Source of the DNA: Sphingomonas adhaesiva
GTDB taxonomy: Bacteria; Pseudomonadota; Alphaproteobacteria; Sphingomonadales; Sphingomonadaceae
Assembly (NCBI RefSeq): GCF_002374855.1
Contig: NZ_NWVC01000004.1
Coordinates: 281,159 to 345,158, forward strand
Length of the DNA stretch: 64,000 bases
Direction: 5' to 3'
A program made the translations under genes and the position numbers. Under the pieces are notes generated by a model, which searched no databases, was not told the DNA's origin, and saw only the letters and a list, made by a program, of their open reading frames with translations. This document shows positions 43,905 through 53,611 of this stretch, in pieces (position 1 is the first letter of the stretch; every line of letters begins with the position of its first letter).

Positions 43905-44942
43905 ATGAAGGCATTACGCTATTTCGGCGCGCGCGACATCCGCTACGACACGATGGACGATCCGACGCTGGCCAGCGACCGCGACGCCATCATCCGGATG
44001 ACCGCGTGCAGCATCTGCGGCAGCGACCTGCACATCTACCACGGCCACGGTTTTTCCGACGATATCGGTTTCTGCGTCGGGCATGAGGCGGTGGGCGAGG
44101 TGGTGGAGATCGGCCGCGGCGTGCAGCAGCTGAAGGTCGGCGACAAGGTGATGGTCCCCGCCGCGGTGGGATGCGGGGCGTGCCGGTCGTGCCTGTCGGG
44201 CGACGTCGTCCATTGCGACAACGGCCAGGGCGGCTGCTACGGCCTGTCCGCGGCATTGCAGGGCGTCCAGGCGGAGGCGTTCCGCGTGCCCGCCGCCGAT
44301 GCCAATGCGTGGCGCATCCCGGACGGCATATCGGACGATCAGGCGCTGATGATGACCGACGCGCTGGCGACCGCGTGGTTCGGGGTGCGCAATGCCGATG
44401 TGCGGCCGGGCGGATCCGTCGCGATCATCGGTCTGGGGCCGATCGGGCTGATGGCGGTGGAAAGCGCCTGGGTGATGGGCGCGGGTGTCGTCTATGCGAT
44501 CGATCCGATCCCCGAACGCCGCGCGCTGGCCGAGGCGGCCGGCGCCATCGCGCTCCACCCCGAGGTCGCGCTGGACACGATCCGCGAGGCGACCGGCGGG
44601 CGCAAAGTGGACAGCGTGGTGGAGGTGGTCGGCGGCGATGCCACCGTCGACATGGCGTTGCGGCTGGTCCGGGCGCGCGGCACCGTGTCGGTGATCGGCG
44701 TCCAGCAATCGCGCCGCTACGCCTTCCCGCTCGAACGTGCCTTCGCCGCCGGGCTGACGTTCCGCACCGGGACGTGTTCGGTACCGGAGGAATGGCCCGC
44801 GCTGATCCCGCTGGTGCGCGCCGGGCGGCTGCGCCCCGAACGCTATATCAGCCACCGCCTGCCGCTCAGCGACGGAGAGGATGCCTATCGCCTGTTCGAC
44901 CGGCGCGAGGAAGGCGCGCTCAAGATGGTGCTGACCGCCTGA
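43905..44942 (+). CDS. Zinc-dependent alcohol dehydrogenase family protein
   Basis: A 345-residue medium-chain dehydrogenase. The catalytic zinc site is CSICGSDLHIYHGHGF with GHEAVGEVVEIG. The loop GCGACRSCLSGDVVHCDNG retains the cysteines of the structural zinc site, and the Rossmann motif is IIGLGPIGLMAVES. It oxidises an alcohol (glutathione-independent formaldehyde dehydrogenase-like or threonine-dehydrogenase-like members share this layout). GAGAGGACGGGACC precedes the ATG. It converges on the acyl-CoA dehydrogenase operon with 19 bp between stops. Confidence 0.9.
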   Translation: MKALRYFGARDIRYDTMDDPTLASDRDAIIRMTACSICGSDLHIYHGHGFSDDIGFCVGHEAVGEVVEIGRGVQQLKVGDKVMVPAAVGCGACRSCLSGDVVHCDNGQGGCYGLSAALQGVQAEAFRVPAADANAWRIPDGISDDQALMMTDALATAWFGVRNADVRPGGSVAIIGLGPIGLMAVESAWVMGAGVVYAIDPIPERRALAEAAGAIALHPEVALDTIREATGGRKVDSVVEVVGGDATVDMALRLVRARGTVSVIGVQQSRRYAFPLERAFAAGLTFRTGTCSVPEEWPALIPLVRAGRLRPERYISHRLPLSDGEDAYRLFDRREEGALKMVLTA

Positions 44943-44961
44943 TCCCGCCGAGGTGCGCGCG

Positions 44962-46149
44962 TTACCCCGCGCGCACCTCGCGGAAGGGCAGGGTGCGGTC
45001 CACCTCCGGCTCGCGCGGCAGGTCCAGCACCCGCTCGCCGATGATGTTGCGCTGGATCTGGTCGGTACCCCCGCCGATCGAGGTGAAATAGGCGTTCAGC
45101 GTCAGGAAATTGGCGTCCTCCGCGCGCGGATGGTCCGGCCCCTGCAACAGGCTTTCGGCCCCCAGCAGCAGGGTGCGCACGCGCGCCTCCTCATGCAGGA
45201 TGCGGCTCATCGCCAGCTTGCCCAGCGACATGATCGGGGACGACGTGCCCTGCGCCAGCTCCGCCTTGGCGCGCGCGGTGTTCAGCCGGTTGAGCGCGCG
45301 CCACGCGATCGCCTGTGCCACCTGCTGGCGCACCACCGGATCGTCGATCCGCCCCGCCTCGCGCGCCAGCCCCAGCAGCGAATAATCGCCCTTCGGCCCG
45401 CCCGCGCCCGATCGCGGCCCGCGCGCCGCATCGCCCATCACCGACCGTTCGTAGGCGAGCGCGGTCTGCAACACGCCCCAGCCGCCGTTCAGCGGCCCCA
45501 GCAGATGGTCGTCGGGGACGAAGGCCTCGGTGATGAACACCTCGCTGAAATGCGCCTCGTCGGTGATCTGGCGCAGCGGGCGCACCTCCACCCCCGGCTG
45601 CTTCATCGGCAGGAAGAAGAAGCTGATCCCGCGATGCTTGGGGACGTCCCAGTCGGTGCGTGCGATCAGCATCCCGTAATCGGCGACCGCGGCGCCGCTG
45701 GTCCACACCTTCTGCCCGGTCACCCGCCACCCGCCGTCCACCTTGTCGGCGCGGGTGCGGATTGCCGCCAGATCGGATCCGGCGCCCGGTTCCGAATACA
45801 GCAGGCACATGCCCACTTCCCCGGCCAGCAGTTGCGGGACGATCTGACCGCGGAAACCCTCGGTGGCGTGCGCCAGTGCGGTATTGGCCCACAGATTGGT
45901 GCGGTCCTGCCCCGCGCCCGGCGCGCCGGCGGCGGCAAAGGCGCGCTCGACGATCTTGGCCTGATCGTTGGACAGTCCGCGGCCCCAGCGGTCGGTCGGC
46001 CAGCGCGGCACCGCCCAGCCGGCGTCGCGCACCTCGGCCAGCCACGCGCTGCGCGGATCGCGGCCGAAGCTTTCGTGATGGGCGGGCAGGCCGCGCCAAT
46101 GCTCGGCCAACCATGCCTCCACCTCGGCGCGCAGTTCGTCGTCGGTCAT
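44962..46149 (-). CDS. Acyl-CoA dehydrogenase (subunit A candidate)
   Basis: A 395-residue FAD acyl-CoA dehydrogenase: N-terminal helical domain, CLLYSEPGAGSDLAAIRTRA, GWRVTGQKVWTSGAAVADYGML, C-terminal SIGGGTDQIQRNIIGERVLDLP. The position of the classical catalytic Glu (as in Y-E-G-T of medium-chain enzymes) is Gly here, as in FadE-type enzymes where the base is elsewhere or in a partner. Its ATG overlaps the stop of the second dehydrogenase gene. Tandem pairs like this often form heterotetramers on steroid- or terpenoid-like acyl-CoAs; that is inference. Confidence 0.9.
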   Translation of the reverse strand: MTDDELRAEVEAWLAEHWRGLPAHHESFGRDPRSAWLAEVRDAGWAVPRWPTDRWGRGLSNDQAKIVERAFAAAGAPGAGQDRTNLWANTALAHATEGFRGQIVPQLLAGEVGMCLLYSEPGAGSDLAAIRTRADKVDGGWRVTGQKVWTSGAAVADYGMLIARTDWDVPKHRGISFFFLPMKQPGVEVRPLRQITDEAHFSEVFITEAFVPDDHLLGPLNGGWGVLQTALAYERSVMGDAARGPRSGAGGPKGDYSLLGLAREAGRIDDPVVRQQVAQAIAWRALNRLNTARAKAELAQGTSSPIMSLGKLAMSRILHEEARVRTLLLGAESLLQGPDHPRAEDANFLTLNAYFTSIGGGTDQIQRNIIGERVLDLPREPEVDRTLPFREVRAG

Positions 46150-47210
46150 GCCTGTGCCTCCAGTGCGGCCAGATAGCGGTCGCGCCACCGGTCGCTGTCG
46201 CCGAACAGCTGCGCCCCCGATCGCGCGCGCCGCAGGTACAGATGCGCCGGATGGTCCCAGGTGAAGGCGATGCCGCCGTGCATCTGGATGCCGTCCTTCG
46301 CCACGCGTACGAACGCATCGGCACAGGCGAACGCGGCCAGCGCCACCGCCGCATCTGCGGTCGTGCTGCCGTCCGCCAGCTGCCGCGCGGCGTCGCGCGC
46401 GGCGGAGGTCGCGGATTCGCTTTCCAGCAACAGGTCGGCCGCCATGTGCTTGATCGCCTGGAAACTGCCGATCGCGCGGCCGAACTGGTGGCGATCGCGC
46501 GCATAGGCGACGGTCATCTCCAGCATCCGCCGCGCGCCGCCCGCCTGCTCGCCCGCCAGCGCGACGACGCCGATGTCGCGCGCTTTGGCGATGACGCCGG
46601 CATCCGCCACCTGTCGCGCGGGTGCGTCGATGGCGACGTCCGCCATCCGCCGCGTCCGGTCGAAGACGGGCAGGGGGGTGATCCGCGCATCCGCGACCTC
46701 GACCGCGAAGACGCCCTCGTCGGCGGCGACCAGGATCGTGTCGGCGATCGCCGCATCCGCCACGAAGCGCGCGGTGCCGGTCACGCGCCCGCCCGCCACG
46801 GTGACGGTATCGCGGCCGGTCCAGCCGTGCCGCCCGGTAAAGGCGACCGCCGCGATCCGCTCGCCCGTCGCCAGTCCGTCGAGGTCGGGGACCAGCGTCG
46901 CGGCGATCGCGGCGGAGACCAGCGGCGCGGGCAGCAGCACCGCGCCCGCTTCCTCCATCACCAGTTCCAGCTCGGTCGCGCCCAGACCGGCGCCGCCATG
47001 CGCCTCCGGCACCGTCAGCCCGGCGATGCCCAGATCGACCAACGCGCGCCACAGCGCCGGGTCATGCCCGCTGTCGCTGTCGATGATCCGCCGCACGTCG
47101 CCTTCGGTGCAGCGATCGGCCAGCAGCCGCCGCACGCTGTCGATCAGCGCGGATCGCTCCTCGTGGGTCAGCGCGGCCGGCGGGGCAGGGCGCAACAGGG
47201 TGTCGGTCAT
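46146..47210 (-). CDS. Acyl-CoA dehydrogenase (subunit B candidate)
   Basis: A 354-residue acyl-CoA dehydrogenase-fold protein, shorter and more diverged (LGIAGLTVPEAHGGAGLGATELELVMEEAGAVLLPAPLVS, YARDRHQFGRAIGSFQAIKHMAADLLLE, IQMHGGIAFTWDHPAHLYLRRARSG). The closing QMHGG-FTW-HLYLRRA block is typical of the partner subunit of two-gene dehydrogenases. It overlaps its neighbours on both sides by four bases (ATGA), so ligase and both dehydrogenases are translated together. Confidence 0.9.
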   Translation of the reverse strand: MTDTLLRPAPPAALTHEERSALIDSVRRLLADRCTEGDVRRIIDSDSGHDPALWRALVDLGIAGLTVPEAHGGAGLGATELELVMEEAGAVLLPAPLVSAAIAATLVPDLDGLATGERIAAVAFTGRHGWTGRDTVTVAGGRVTGTARFVADAAIADTILVAADEGVFAVEVADARITPLPVFDRTRRMADVAIDAPARQVADAGVIAKARDIGVVALAGEQAGGARRMLEMTVAYARDRHQFGRAIGSFQAIKHMAADLLLESESATSAARDAARQLADGSTTADAAVALAAFACADAFVRVAKDGIQMHGGIAFTWDHPAHLYLRRARSGAQLFGDSDRWRDRYLAALEAQA

Positions 47211-48814
47211 GTCAGCGCGCTCCAGCTTTCCATCGCAAGGGTGCGGGCGGTCGCATAATCCGCCTTGCCGTTGGCGGCGCGCAGCGGGACGGTGGCGGCG
47301 ACGATCGCCTTGGGCACCTTGTATCCCGCCAGATGCGCGCGGACATGGCCGCGCAGTTCCTCTTCGTCCAGCGAACCGTCCGCCGGCGGGGTGACGACCG
47401 CCACGATCGCATTGCCCCAGCGTTCGTCGGGCACGCCGACGACCAGCGCGTCGGCGACCGCCGCATGCCGCTTCAGCACTTCCTCCACCTCCTCGGCGAA
47501 CACCTTCTCGCCGCCGGTGTTGATGCAGGCGTTGCCGCGGCCCAGGAACGTCAGCGTGCCGTCCGCTGCGACGTCCACCCAGTCGCCGGGGATGCAATAT
47601 CGCTGTCCGTCGATCTCGCGCAGCGTCGCCGCGCTCTTCTCCGGGTCCTTGTAATAGCCCAGCGGATTGGGCGGCCCCAGCGCCAGCATCCCGCGTCCCG
47701 CCGTGCCGTTTTCGATGAACCGCCCGTCCTCGCCGATCACGCGGCAGCGCGCGCCGATCGCGAAGCGCGCGGTCGCCACCTCGCCGCCCGCGGTCATCAC
47801 CGATGCGCCCAGTCCCAGCGCCTCCGACGACGACAGCACGTCGTTCAGCTGCGCGCCGGGCATGAAGTCCAGCAGCCCCCGCTTGACCTCCAGGCTCCAC
47901 ATCACCCCCGACGAGGTGATCGTGGTGACGCTGCCCAGCTCGTACCCCGCGGGCCGTTCCACCAGTTCGCGCAGCAGCGGCCGGGCGAAGCTGTCGCCGA
48001 CGATCACCAGCGTGTCGGGGCGGTGCCGGTCGATCGCGCGCAGCATCTCGGCGGCGTCGAAACCGGGGCTTTCCAGCGTCACGACGCTGCCGCCCAGCAG
48101 CAGCGCGTTCAGCGCGACGATTAACCCGGTGCCGTGCATCAGCGGCGGCGCCACCACCGCGCGGGTGGTGGGCGCATGCTGCGCCACGAACGCCGCCAGA
48201 TCGTCCAGCGTGTCGGGCACCGCGATTGATCCGCGCAGGCCCGCGACCATCAGCCCGCGCAGGTCGCCCTGCGGCCACATCACCCCCTTGGGCGATCCGG
48301 TGGTGCCGCCGGTGTAGATGAAGAACAGGTCGTCGGGCGACCGCTCGATCCCCAGTGGCGATCCGTCGCCGCCGCCGGTCAGATCGCCGAACGATGCGGC
48401 CCCGTCCGCCGCCGGTGTATCGCCCGCCTCGATCCACTGAATGCTCGCGTCCAGCCGCGGGCGCACCTCGGCGATCCGCACGCGGAACTCGCCGCCATAG
48501 ACGACGACCCGCGCATCGGCATTGTCGAACAGATACGCCAGTTCCTCGCTGGCATAGCGGTAGTTGACGTTGACCGGCACCTGCCGCGCCTTCAGCGCGG
48601 CGCACAGCGCGATCAGATATTCCGGCCCGTTGCGCAGGTAGATCGCCAGCTTGTCGCCCGGTTGCGCGCCGCCGTCGCGTACCGCGCGCGCCAGCCGGTT
48701 CGATGCCGCCGACAGCTGCGGCCAAGTGAGCGTGCGCTCGCCATGGATGATCGCGATCGCGCCCGGGTCGATCCGTGCCGCGATCGTGTCGAGCATGTCG
48801 CCCATGTTCATCAT
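47207..48814 (-). CDS. Acyl-CoA synthetase (AMP-forming)
   Basis: A 535-residue ANL-superfamily ligase: TLTWPQLSAASNRLARAV, the AMP-binding P-loop FFIYTGGTTGSPKGVMWPQ, FDAAEMLRAIDRHRPDTLVIVGD, GWVDV-like GDWVDVAADGTLTFLGRGNACINTGGEKV, and the C-terminal lysine in RAANGKADY. It activates a carboxylic acid to its CoA thioester for the two dehydrogenases downstream. Thirty-three bases separate it from the upstream nitronate-monooxygenase-like gene. Confidence 0.92.
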   Translation of the reverse strand: MMNMGDMLDTIAARIDPGAIAIIHGERTLTWPQLSAASNRLARAVRDGGAQPGDKLAIYLRNGPEYLIALCAALKARQVPVNVNYRYASEELAYLFDNADARVVVYGGEFRVRIAEVRPRLDASIQWIEAGDTPAADGAASFGDLTGGGDGSPLGIERSPDDLFFIYTGGTTGSPKGVMWPQGDLRGLMVAGLRGSIAVPDTLDDLAAFVAQHAPTTRAVVAPPLMHGTGLIVALNALLLGGSVVTLESPGFDAAEMLRAIDRHRPDTLVIVGDSFARPLLRELVERPAGYELGSVTTITSSGVMWSLEVKRGLLDFMPGAQLNDVLSSSEALGLGASVMTAGGEVATARFAIGARCRVIGEDGRFIENGTAGRGMLALGPPNPLGYYKDPEKSAATLREIDGQRYCIPGDWVDVAADGTLTFLGRGNACINTGGEKVFAEEVEEVLKRHAAVADALVVGVPDERWGNAIVAVVTPPADGSLDEEELRGHVRAHLAGYKVPKAIVAATVPLRAANGKADYATARTLAMESWSALT

Positions 48815-48847
48815 GCTCTGTCCTCTCCGCTGCGCCTGTTCGCGCTT

Positions 48848-49984
48848 TTACTCCGCGATCAGGTCGTTCAGCCGCTCCACCGCCTCGATATAACCCGTCT
48901 TGAAGTCCTGCACGACCTGCCCCGCACCGCGCACATCGTCGACCAGACCCACGCCCTGACCCACGAAATAGGTCACCAGATCGCGCGCTTTCGCATTCCC
49001 ACCTTGCGCTGCGGCGTCCGCGGCCCGCAACGCACCTTCGCTGATCAGGCTCATGAACGGCATCGGCAGCGCGCCCGGGCTGTCGGGATGCCGCTCCCAC
49101 GCATCGGTCCAGGTGGAGCGCAACTGGCGCGCGGGCTTGCCCGTCCGGCTGCGCACCCGCACCGCATCGCGGCTGGTCGCCGCGATCATCTTCTCGCGGA
49201 ACACCGGCGACGTCTCGCTTTCGGTCGTCGCCAGCCATACCGATCCGGTCCACGCGCCCGCCGCGCCCATCGCCATCGCCGCGGCCATCTGCTCGCCCGT
49301 CATGATCCCGCCGGCCGCAAGGACGGGGATATTCCGGTCGCTTCCCAATGCCTTGATGATCTCCGGTACCAGCACCAGCGTGCTCACCTCACCGCAATGC
49401 CCGCCCGCCTCGGTGCCCTGCGCGACGATGATGTCAACCCCCGACGCGGCCAGCCGCAGCGCATGTTCCTTCGCCCCCGCCAGCGCCGCCACCGGGACGC
49501 CATGCGCCCGCCCCATGTCGATCATCTCCTGCGGCGGCACCCCCAGCGCATTGGCGATCAGCTTGATCGGATGCTCGAACGCCGCCTCCAGCGTGCGCAG
49601 CGCATTGTCGGGATCGAACGGCTGCGGCATATCCCCCGTCCGCTCCGACGCCGCCCGCCGTGTCACCCCGGCATCGGCCAGCAACCCTGCCGCGAAGGCG
49701 CGGTGCGCGTCGGGAATGCGGCCTTCCAGCGCGCGCGTCGTGACACCCCGCTCGCCGCGAGTCGCGAGATTTTCGGGCACCAGCACGTCGATGCCATAGG
49801 GTTTGCCGTCGCAATGGCGATCGATCCAGTCCAACTCCTCATGGATCGTTTCGGGCGTGTGGATGGTCGCGCCCAGCACCCCGAACCCGCCCGCACGGCT
49901 GACCGCGGCGACGACGTCGCGGCAGTGACTGAAGGCGAACAGCGGAAACTCGATCCCGAGCATCTCGCACAGCCGCGACTTCAT
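48848..49984 (-). CDS. Nitronate monooxygenase-family flavoprotein
   Basis: A 378-residue FMN TIM-barrel protein (NPD/FabK/NMO superfamily): EFPLFAFSHCRDVVAAVSRAGGFGVLG, the active-site region VDIIVAQGTEAGGHCGEVST, phosphate-binding VLAAGGIMTGEQMAAAMAMGAAGAWTGSVWL. In operons for acyl-CoA breakdown such proteins can act as enoyl-CoA or dienoyl-CoA reductases (mycobacterial IpdC is annotated this way), which suits this context better than nitroalkane oxidation. It is the first gene after the MarR gene and follows a 29-bp dyad. Confidence 0.88.
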   Translation of the reverse strand: MKSRLCEMLGIEFPLFAFSHCRDVVAAVSRAGGFGVLGATIHTPETIHEELDWIDRHCDGKPYGIDVLVPENLATRGERGVTTRALEGRIPDAHRAFAAGLLADAGVTRRAASERTGDMPQPFDPDNALRTLEAAFEHPIKLIANALGVPPQEMIDMGRAHGVPVAALAGAKEHALRLAASGVDIIVAQGTEAGGHCGEVSTLVLVPEIIKALGSDRNIPVLAAGGIMTGEQMAAAMAMGAAGAWTGSVWLATTESETSPVFREKMIAATSRDAVRVRSRTGKPARQLRSTWTDAWERHPDSPGALPMPFMSLISEGALRAADAAAQGGNAKARDLVTYFVGQGVGLVDDVRGAGQVVQDFKTGYIEAVERLNDLIAE

Positions 49985-50000
49985 GGCGCCTCTCCTATTG

Positions 50001-50029
50001 TTAGGGAGACGAATAGTTCGTGGCCCTAA
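50001..50029. promoter_or_regulatory. MarR-type operator dyad
   Basis: TTAGGG (50001-50006) mirrors CCCTAA (50024-50029) and CGAA (50010-50013) mirrors TTCG (50017-50020) about a centre at 50015. It lies between the MarR gene's stop and the start of the catabolic operon, the expected site for MarR to control that operon. Confidence 0.6.
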
Positions 50030-50034
50030 CTAAG

Positions 50035-50475
50035 TCAATCGGTAGGTTCGGGGGGCGGGCGCCGTTTGCCGCGTTCGTCGATGAACAGCGCCATTGCCGC
50101 GAAGCCGTCCAGGATCGCCTCGCGCTCCGCATCCGGCAGATGCGTCTCGAATACGCCTGCCAGCGCCTCGTCCAGCCGGGCGAAGCGCCGTTCGCCATCC
50201 TCCGTCAGCCGCAGTTCCACGGCCCGCGCGTCGGCCTCGTCCCGCCGGCGATAGATCAGGCCGCGACGTTCCATCTCGCCGATGAGCGCGGAGGCGGTGG
50301 GGCGGCCGATCCCCGACGATGCCGCCAGTTCGCTCGCCCGCCGCGGTCCCCGCCGCAGCATCAGCATGAACCGGAATTGCGGGATCGTCAGGTCGGCATG
50401 GCGCGCCGCCTGTTCGAAGGCGCGGAACAGGACGATGACCAGCCGCGCAGCCAGGATGGATCGACGGTCGGTCAC
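50035..50475 (-). CDS. MarR-family regulator of the acyl-CoA operon
   Basis: A 146-residue winged-helix regulator (LTIPQFRFMLMLRRGPRRASELAASSGIG, RPTASALIGEMERRGLIYRRRDEADARAVELRLTEDGERRF). It lies 50 bp upstream of the nitronate-monooxygenase-like gene on the same strand with the dyad between them. MarR proteins next to acyl-CoA ligase operons often sense the CoA thioester; that effector is a guess here. Confidence 0.88.
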   Translation of the reverse strand: MTDRRSILAARLVIVLFRAFEQAARHADLTIPQFRFMLMLRRGPRRASELAASSGIGRPTASALIGEMERRGLIYRRRDEADARAVELRLTEDGERRFARLDEALAGVFETHLPDAEREAILDGFAAMALFIDERGKRRPPPEPTD

Positions 50476-50591
50476 GTTTCAAACCTTTGACAGCGGGGCG
50501 TCAGCGGTCGCGACCATGCCTGTCGCGATGATGGTCTACAACAGTGCGAACGCGAGCGTTGGGACGCCCGCGCTGTCGCTCCCGGCTCTGG

Positions 50592-51251
50592 TCAGCGCGC
50601 GGGAATGGCGTCCAGAACCCGCAACAGCCCGCCGTCGTCGCGGCGCACCGTCAGCGCGCGATAATCCACGATCCGCGGGTGGCGCGTGTCGATCGGATGC
50701 GCGTGGGTGGCGGTCACCACGATAACGTCGGCGCCGGCCGCCTCGGCAGCGGCGATGCCGGCCGGCGCGTCTTCCCACACGAGGCAATCGGCGGCCGAGA
50801 CACCCAGCCGGTCGGCGGCGAGCAGGAAGGCGTCGGGTGCGGGCTTTCCGTTCGTCACGTCCTCGGCCGTGACCATCACCTCCGGCGACGTCAGGCCGGC
50901 GGCGGCGAGGCGCCGTTCGGCGAGCGCCAGTGGGGCGGAGGTGACGATCGCCCAGCCGTCCGCAGGCAGCGCCGCGACGAACTCCGCGGCGCCCGGCAGC
51001 GCCACCACGTCGGCGACATCGTCCATTTCCGCCTGAAGCAGCGCGGCGAATTCCGCCTCGGCATCGACGCCGGCGGGGGCGAAGCGGCGGATCGTCTCGA
51101 TCGCGCGCACGCCGTGCATGTGGCGCATCAGCAGGTCGACGTCGATCGCGTGGCGGCGCGCCCAGGCGGTCCAGGCACGCACTGCGGACGGGATGCTGTC
51201 GATCAGCGTCCCGTCCATGTCGAACAGGAAGGCGGCGTAGCTGCGCGTCAC
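50592..51251 (-). CDS. HAD-family sugar-phosphatase-like protein
   Basis: A 219-residue haloacid-dehalogenase phosphatase of the beta-phosphoglucomutase/YfbT type: nucleophile motif [29 protein letters not shown], lysine [17 protein letters not shown], acidic motif [19 protein letters not shown]. The GTG start at 51251 overlaps the leuA stop (GTGA), so it is coupled to leuA. Substrate probably a small sugar or polyol phosphate. Confidence 0.88.
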   Translation of the reverse strand: MTRSYAAFLFDMDGTLIDSIPSAVRAWTAWARRHAIDVDLLMRHMHGVRAIETIRRFAPAGVDAEAEFAALLQAEMDDVADVVALPGAAEFVAALPADGWAIVTSAPLALAERRLAAAGLTSPEVMVTAEDVTNGKPAPDAFLLAADRLGVSAADCLVWEDAPAGIAAAEAAGADVIVVTATHAHPIDTRHPRIVDYRALTVRRDDGGLLRVLDAIPAR

Positions 51252-52906
51252 GTCCGGTTCGCCGCCGACAGAACGGCGCGCACGCTGGCGGTGGCGATAT
51301 CGGTGTCGATCCCCACGCCCCAGACGGTGCGCCCGTCGGCGGTGCGGCATTCGAGATAGGCGACCGCCTGCGCGCCGGCGCCATGGCCGATCGCGTGTTC
51401 GGAATAGTCGACGACGTCGAGTGTCGGCCCGGTGCTGTCGGCCAGCGCCGCGATCACGCCGGAGATGAGGCCGTTGCCGCGCCCGGAGATCGAGCGTTCC
51501 TCTCCGTCGATCGCCAGCCGCCCGACGAACACGCGGTCGCCCGCGGGACCGTTTTCCTCATAGTCGCGCAGCACGAACCGGTCGGCCTCGCCGGGCAGAT
51601 ACGCGCGCTCGAACGCGCCGAAGATATCGGCGGCGTTGAGTTCGCGGCTGGTTTCGTCCGCCAGCGCCTGTACATGCCGGCTGAAATCGGCCTGCAGTCG
51701 CTTGGGCAGCTTCAGCCCCTTGTCCTGTTCCAGCACCCAGGCGACGCCGCCTTTGCCGCTTTGCGAATTGACGCGGATGACCGCTTCGTAGCTGCGGCCC
51801 AGGTCGGCGGGGTCGATCGGCAGATAGGGGACTTCCCACAGATCGTCGTTGCGCGCGGCCTGCGCGGCGAACCCCTTCTTGATCGCGTCCTGATGGCTGC
51901 CGGAAAAGGCGGTGAACACCAGTTCGCCGGCATAGGGGGTGCGCGGGTGGACGGTGATGTTGGTGGCATATTCCACCGTCTTCACCACCGCGTCGATATC
52001 GCTGAGGTCCAGCTGCGGGTCGACGCCCTGCGTGTACATGTTGAGCGCGACGGTCACGAGGTCGCAGTTCCCGGTCCGCTCGCCATTGCCGAGCAGGCAG
52101 CCCTCGACCCGGTCGGCGCCCGCCATCATGCCCAGCTCGGCGGCGGCGACACCGGTGCCGCGGTCGTTATGGGTGTGCAGCGAGATGACCACCGCGTCGC
52201 GGTTGCGGATGTGCCGGCCGAACCATTCGATCTGGTCGGCATAGACGTTGGGCGTCGCGCATTCGACCGTCGCGGGCAGGTTGAAGATGATCGGCGCGTC
52301 GGGCGTCGGCTGCAACACGTCCATCACCGCCTCGCATACCTCCACCGAGAAATCGAGTTCGGCGGTGGAGAAGGTTTCGGGCGAATATTCGAACTGCCAG
52401 CGGGTGTTCGGGCGCTTGGCCGCTTCGTCGCGCAGCACCTTCGCGCCGTCGATCGCGATCTGCTTCACTTCGGCGCGCGTCATGCCGAACACGATCTTGC
52501 GCCACGCGGGCGACACCGCATTGTACAGGTGGACGATCGCGGTGGTCGCGCCGTCGAGGCTTTCGAAGCTGCGTTCGATCAGGTCGCGGCGCGACTGGGT
52601 CAGCACCTGGATCGCCACATCGTCGGGAATGCGCCCGTCGCGGATCAGGCCGGAGATGAAATCGAACTCGGTCGCGCCGGCGCTAGGGAAACCGACCTCG
52701 ATCTCCTTCAGCCCGACTTTGACCAGCAGGTCGAAGAACCGCGTCTTCTTCTCCGCATCCATCGGGTCGATCAGCGCCTGGTTGCCGTCGCGCAGATCGG
52801 TCGACAGCCAGCGCGGGGCGCGGGTGATCGTCTTCGACGGCCAGGTGCGGTCGGGGATGTCGATGACGGGGAAGGGGCGGTATTTGGTCGAGGGATCGCG
52901 CAGCAT
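51248..52906 (-). CDS. leuA: 2-Isopropylmalate synthase (LeuA, long form)
   Basis: A 552-residue DRE-TIM enzyme that condenses 2-ketoisovalerate and acetyl-CoA, first step of leucine synthesis. Motifs: [17 protein letters not shown] (catalytic DLRDGNQ), [18 protein letters not shown] (metal-binding HTHND), [19 protein letters not shown], and a C-terminal allosteric domain ([19 protein letters not shown]). This is the yeast-type/LeuA2 long class common in sphingomonads. A 287-bp gap upstream holds an ACGCGCC-taag-GGCGCGT hairpin (53002-53019). Confidence 0.96.
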   Translation of the reverse strand: MLRDPSTKYRPFPVIDIPDRTWPSKTITRAPRWLSTDLRDGNQALIDPMDAEKKTRFFDLLVKVGLKEIEVGFPSAGATEFDFISGLIRDGRIPDDVAIQVLTQSRRDLIERSFESLDGATTAIVHLYNAVSPAWRKIVFGMTRAEVKQIAIDGAKVLRDEAAKRPNTRWQFEYSPETFSTAELDFSVEVCEAVMDVLQPTPDAPIIFNLPATVECATPNVYADQIEWFGRHIRNRDAVVISLHTHNDRGTGVAAAELGMMAGADRVEGCLLGNGERTGNCDLVTVALNMYTQGVDPQLDLSDIDAVVKTVEYATNITVHPRTPYAGELVFTAFSGSHQDAIKKGFAAQAARNDDLWEVPYLPIDPADLGRSYEAVIRVNSQSGKGGVAWVLEQDKGLKLPKRLQADFSRHVQALADETSRELNAADIFGAFERAYLPGEADRFVLRDYEENGPAGDRVFVGRLAIDGEERSISGRGNGLISGVIAALADSTGPTLDVVDYSEHAIGHGAGAQAVAYLECRTADGRTVWGVGIDTDIATASVRAVLSAANRT

Positions 52907-53193
52907 GACGGTCGGCTTTCCGGGATAAGGGCGCTTCGGCGGTGGTCGGATCGTTACCCTCAGGCGCGGGCGGCGCGGCCGTGGGGCACGCCGCAGCGGT
53001 GACGCGCCTAAGGGCGCGTAAGTCGAAGCAGGAGGCCGGTCGCCAGCGTCATCGCGCGCATCGGTAGCGCGCCGCGCGCCCGCTTGTCCAGCCGGAACGC
53101 CGCATCGCCGGCATGATCTGGATTAAGGAGTTGTTTAGGAAAGCCTCAACCGTTTGCCAGCAAAAGCAACTCCGCGAAGGAGAGGGCGGGGCG

Positions 53194-53586
53194 ATGCCAT
53201 ATCAACTGGTCTATATCAGCAGCGCGGTCGGGCAGGTCGATGGCGACACGGTGCTGGCCGTATCGCGGCGCAACAACGCGCGCGACGGGTTGACGGGGCT
53301 GCTCTACGCCGACGGGCGACGCTTCCTGCAGGTGCTGGAGGGCGAACGGGCAGCGGTGGAATGGGCCTATCAGCGGATCGCGATCGACCCGCGACACCGC
53401 GCGCTGGTCGTTCTGTCGCAGCGTGACGTCGCCGAACGCGAGTTCGGCCCGTGGGAGATGGCGGAGCGCGCGCCGGGCGCGGATGGCGAGGCGCTGCTGG
53501 AGCGGATCGACCATCTGCTGGCGCGCGCCGCGCCGTCGGTGCGCGCGACCTTCGAAGGCCTCGCCCGGATCCACCGCGCGGCGTGA
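53194..53586 (+). CDS. BLUF-domain blue-light photoreceptor
   Basis: A 130-residue single BLUF domain that binds FAD. The key residues are present: Tyr7 in YQLVYISSA, Asn28 in RRNNARDGLTGLL and Gln46 in RRFLQVLEG, the Tyr-Gln-flavin hydrogen-bond set that switches on blue light. GGAGAGGGCGGG precedes the ATG at 53194. No output domain or adjacent partner gene is seen, so it must act on a protein encoded elsewhere. Confidence 0.93.
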   Translation: MPYQLVYISSAVGQVDGDTVLAVSRRNNARDGLTGLLYADGRRFLQVLEGERAAVEWAYQRIAIDPRHRALVVLSQRDVAEREFGPWEMAERAPGADGEALLERIDHLLARAAPSVRATFEGLARIHRAA

Positions 53587-53611
53587 TCCGGGCGAAGCGC
53601 CGCGTCTCCGT

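Noticed and set aside
46146..49253. A 1035-codon minus-strand frame across several genes
   Set aside because: Its N-terminal two thirds are an out-of-frame reading of the ligase and flavoprotein genes; only the last part is real, and it is the second acyl-CoA dehydrogenase starting at 47210.
52907..53193. Leucine leader peptide before leuA
   Set aside because: No short frame rich in leucine codons was found on the minus strand; only a simple 7-bp hairpin (53002-53019) is present.
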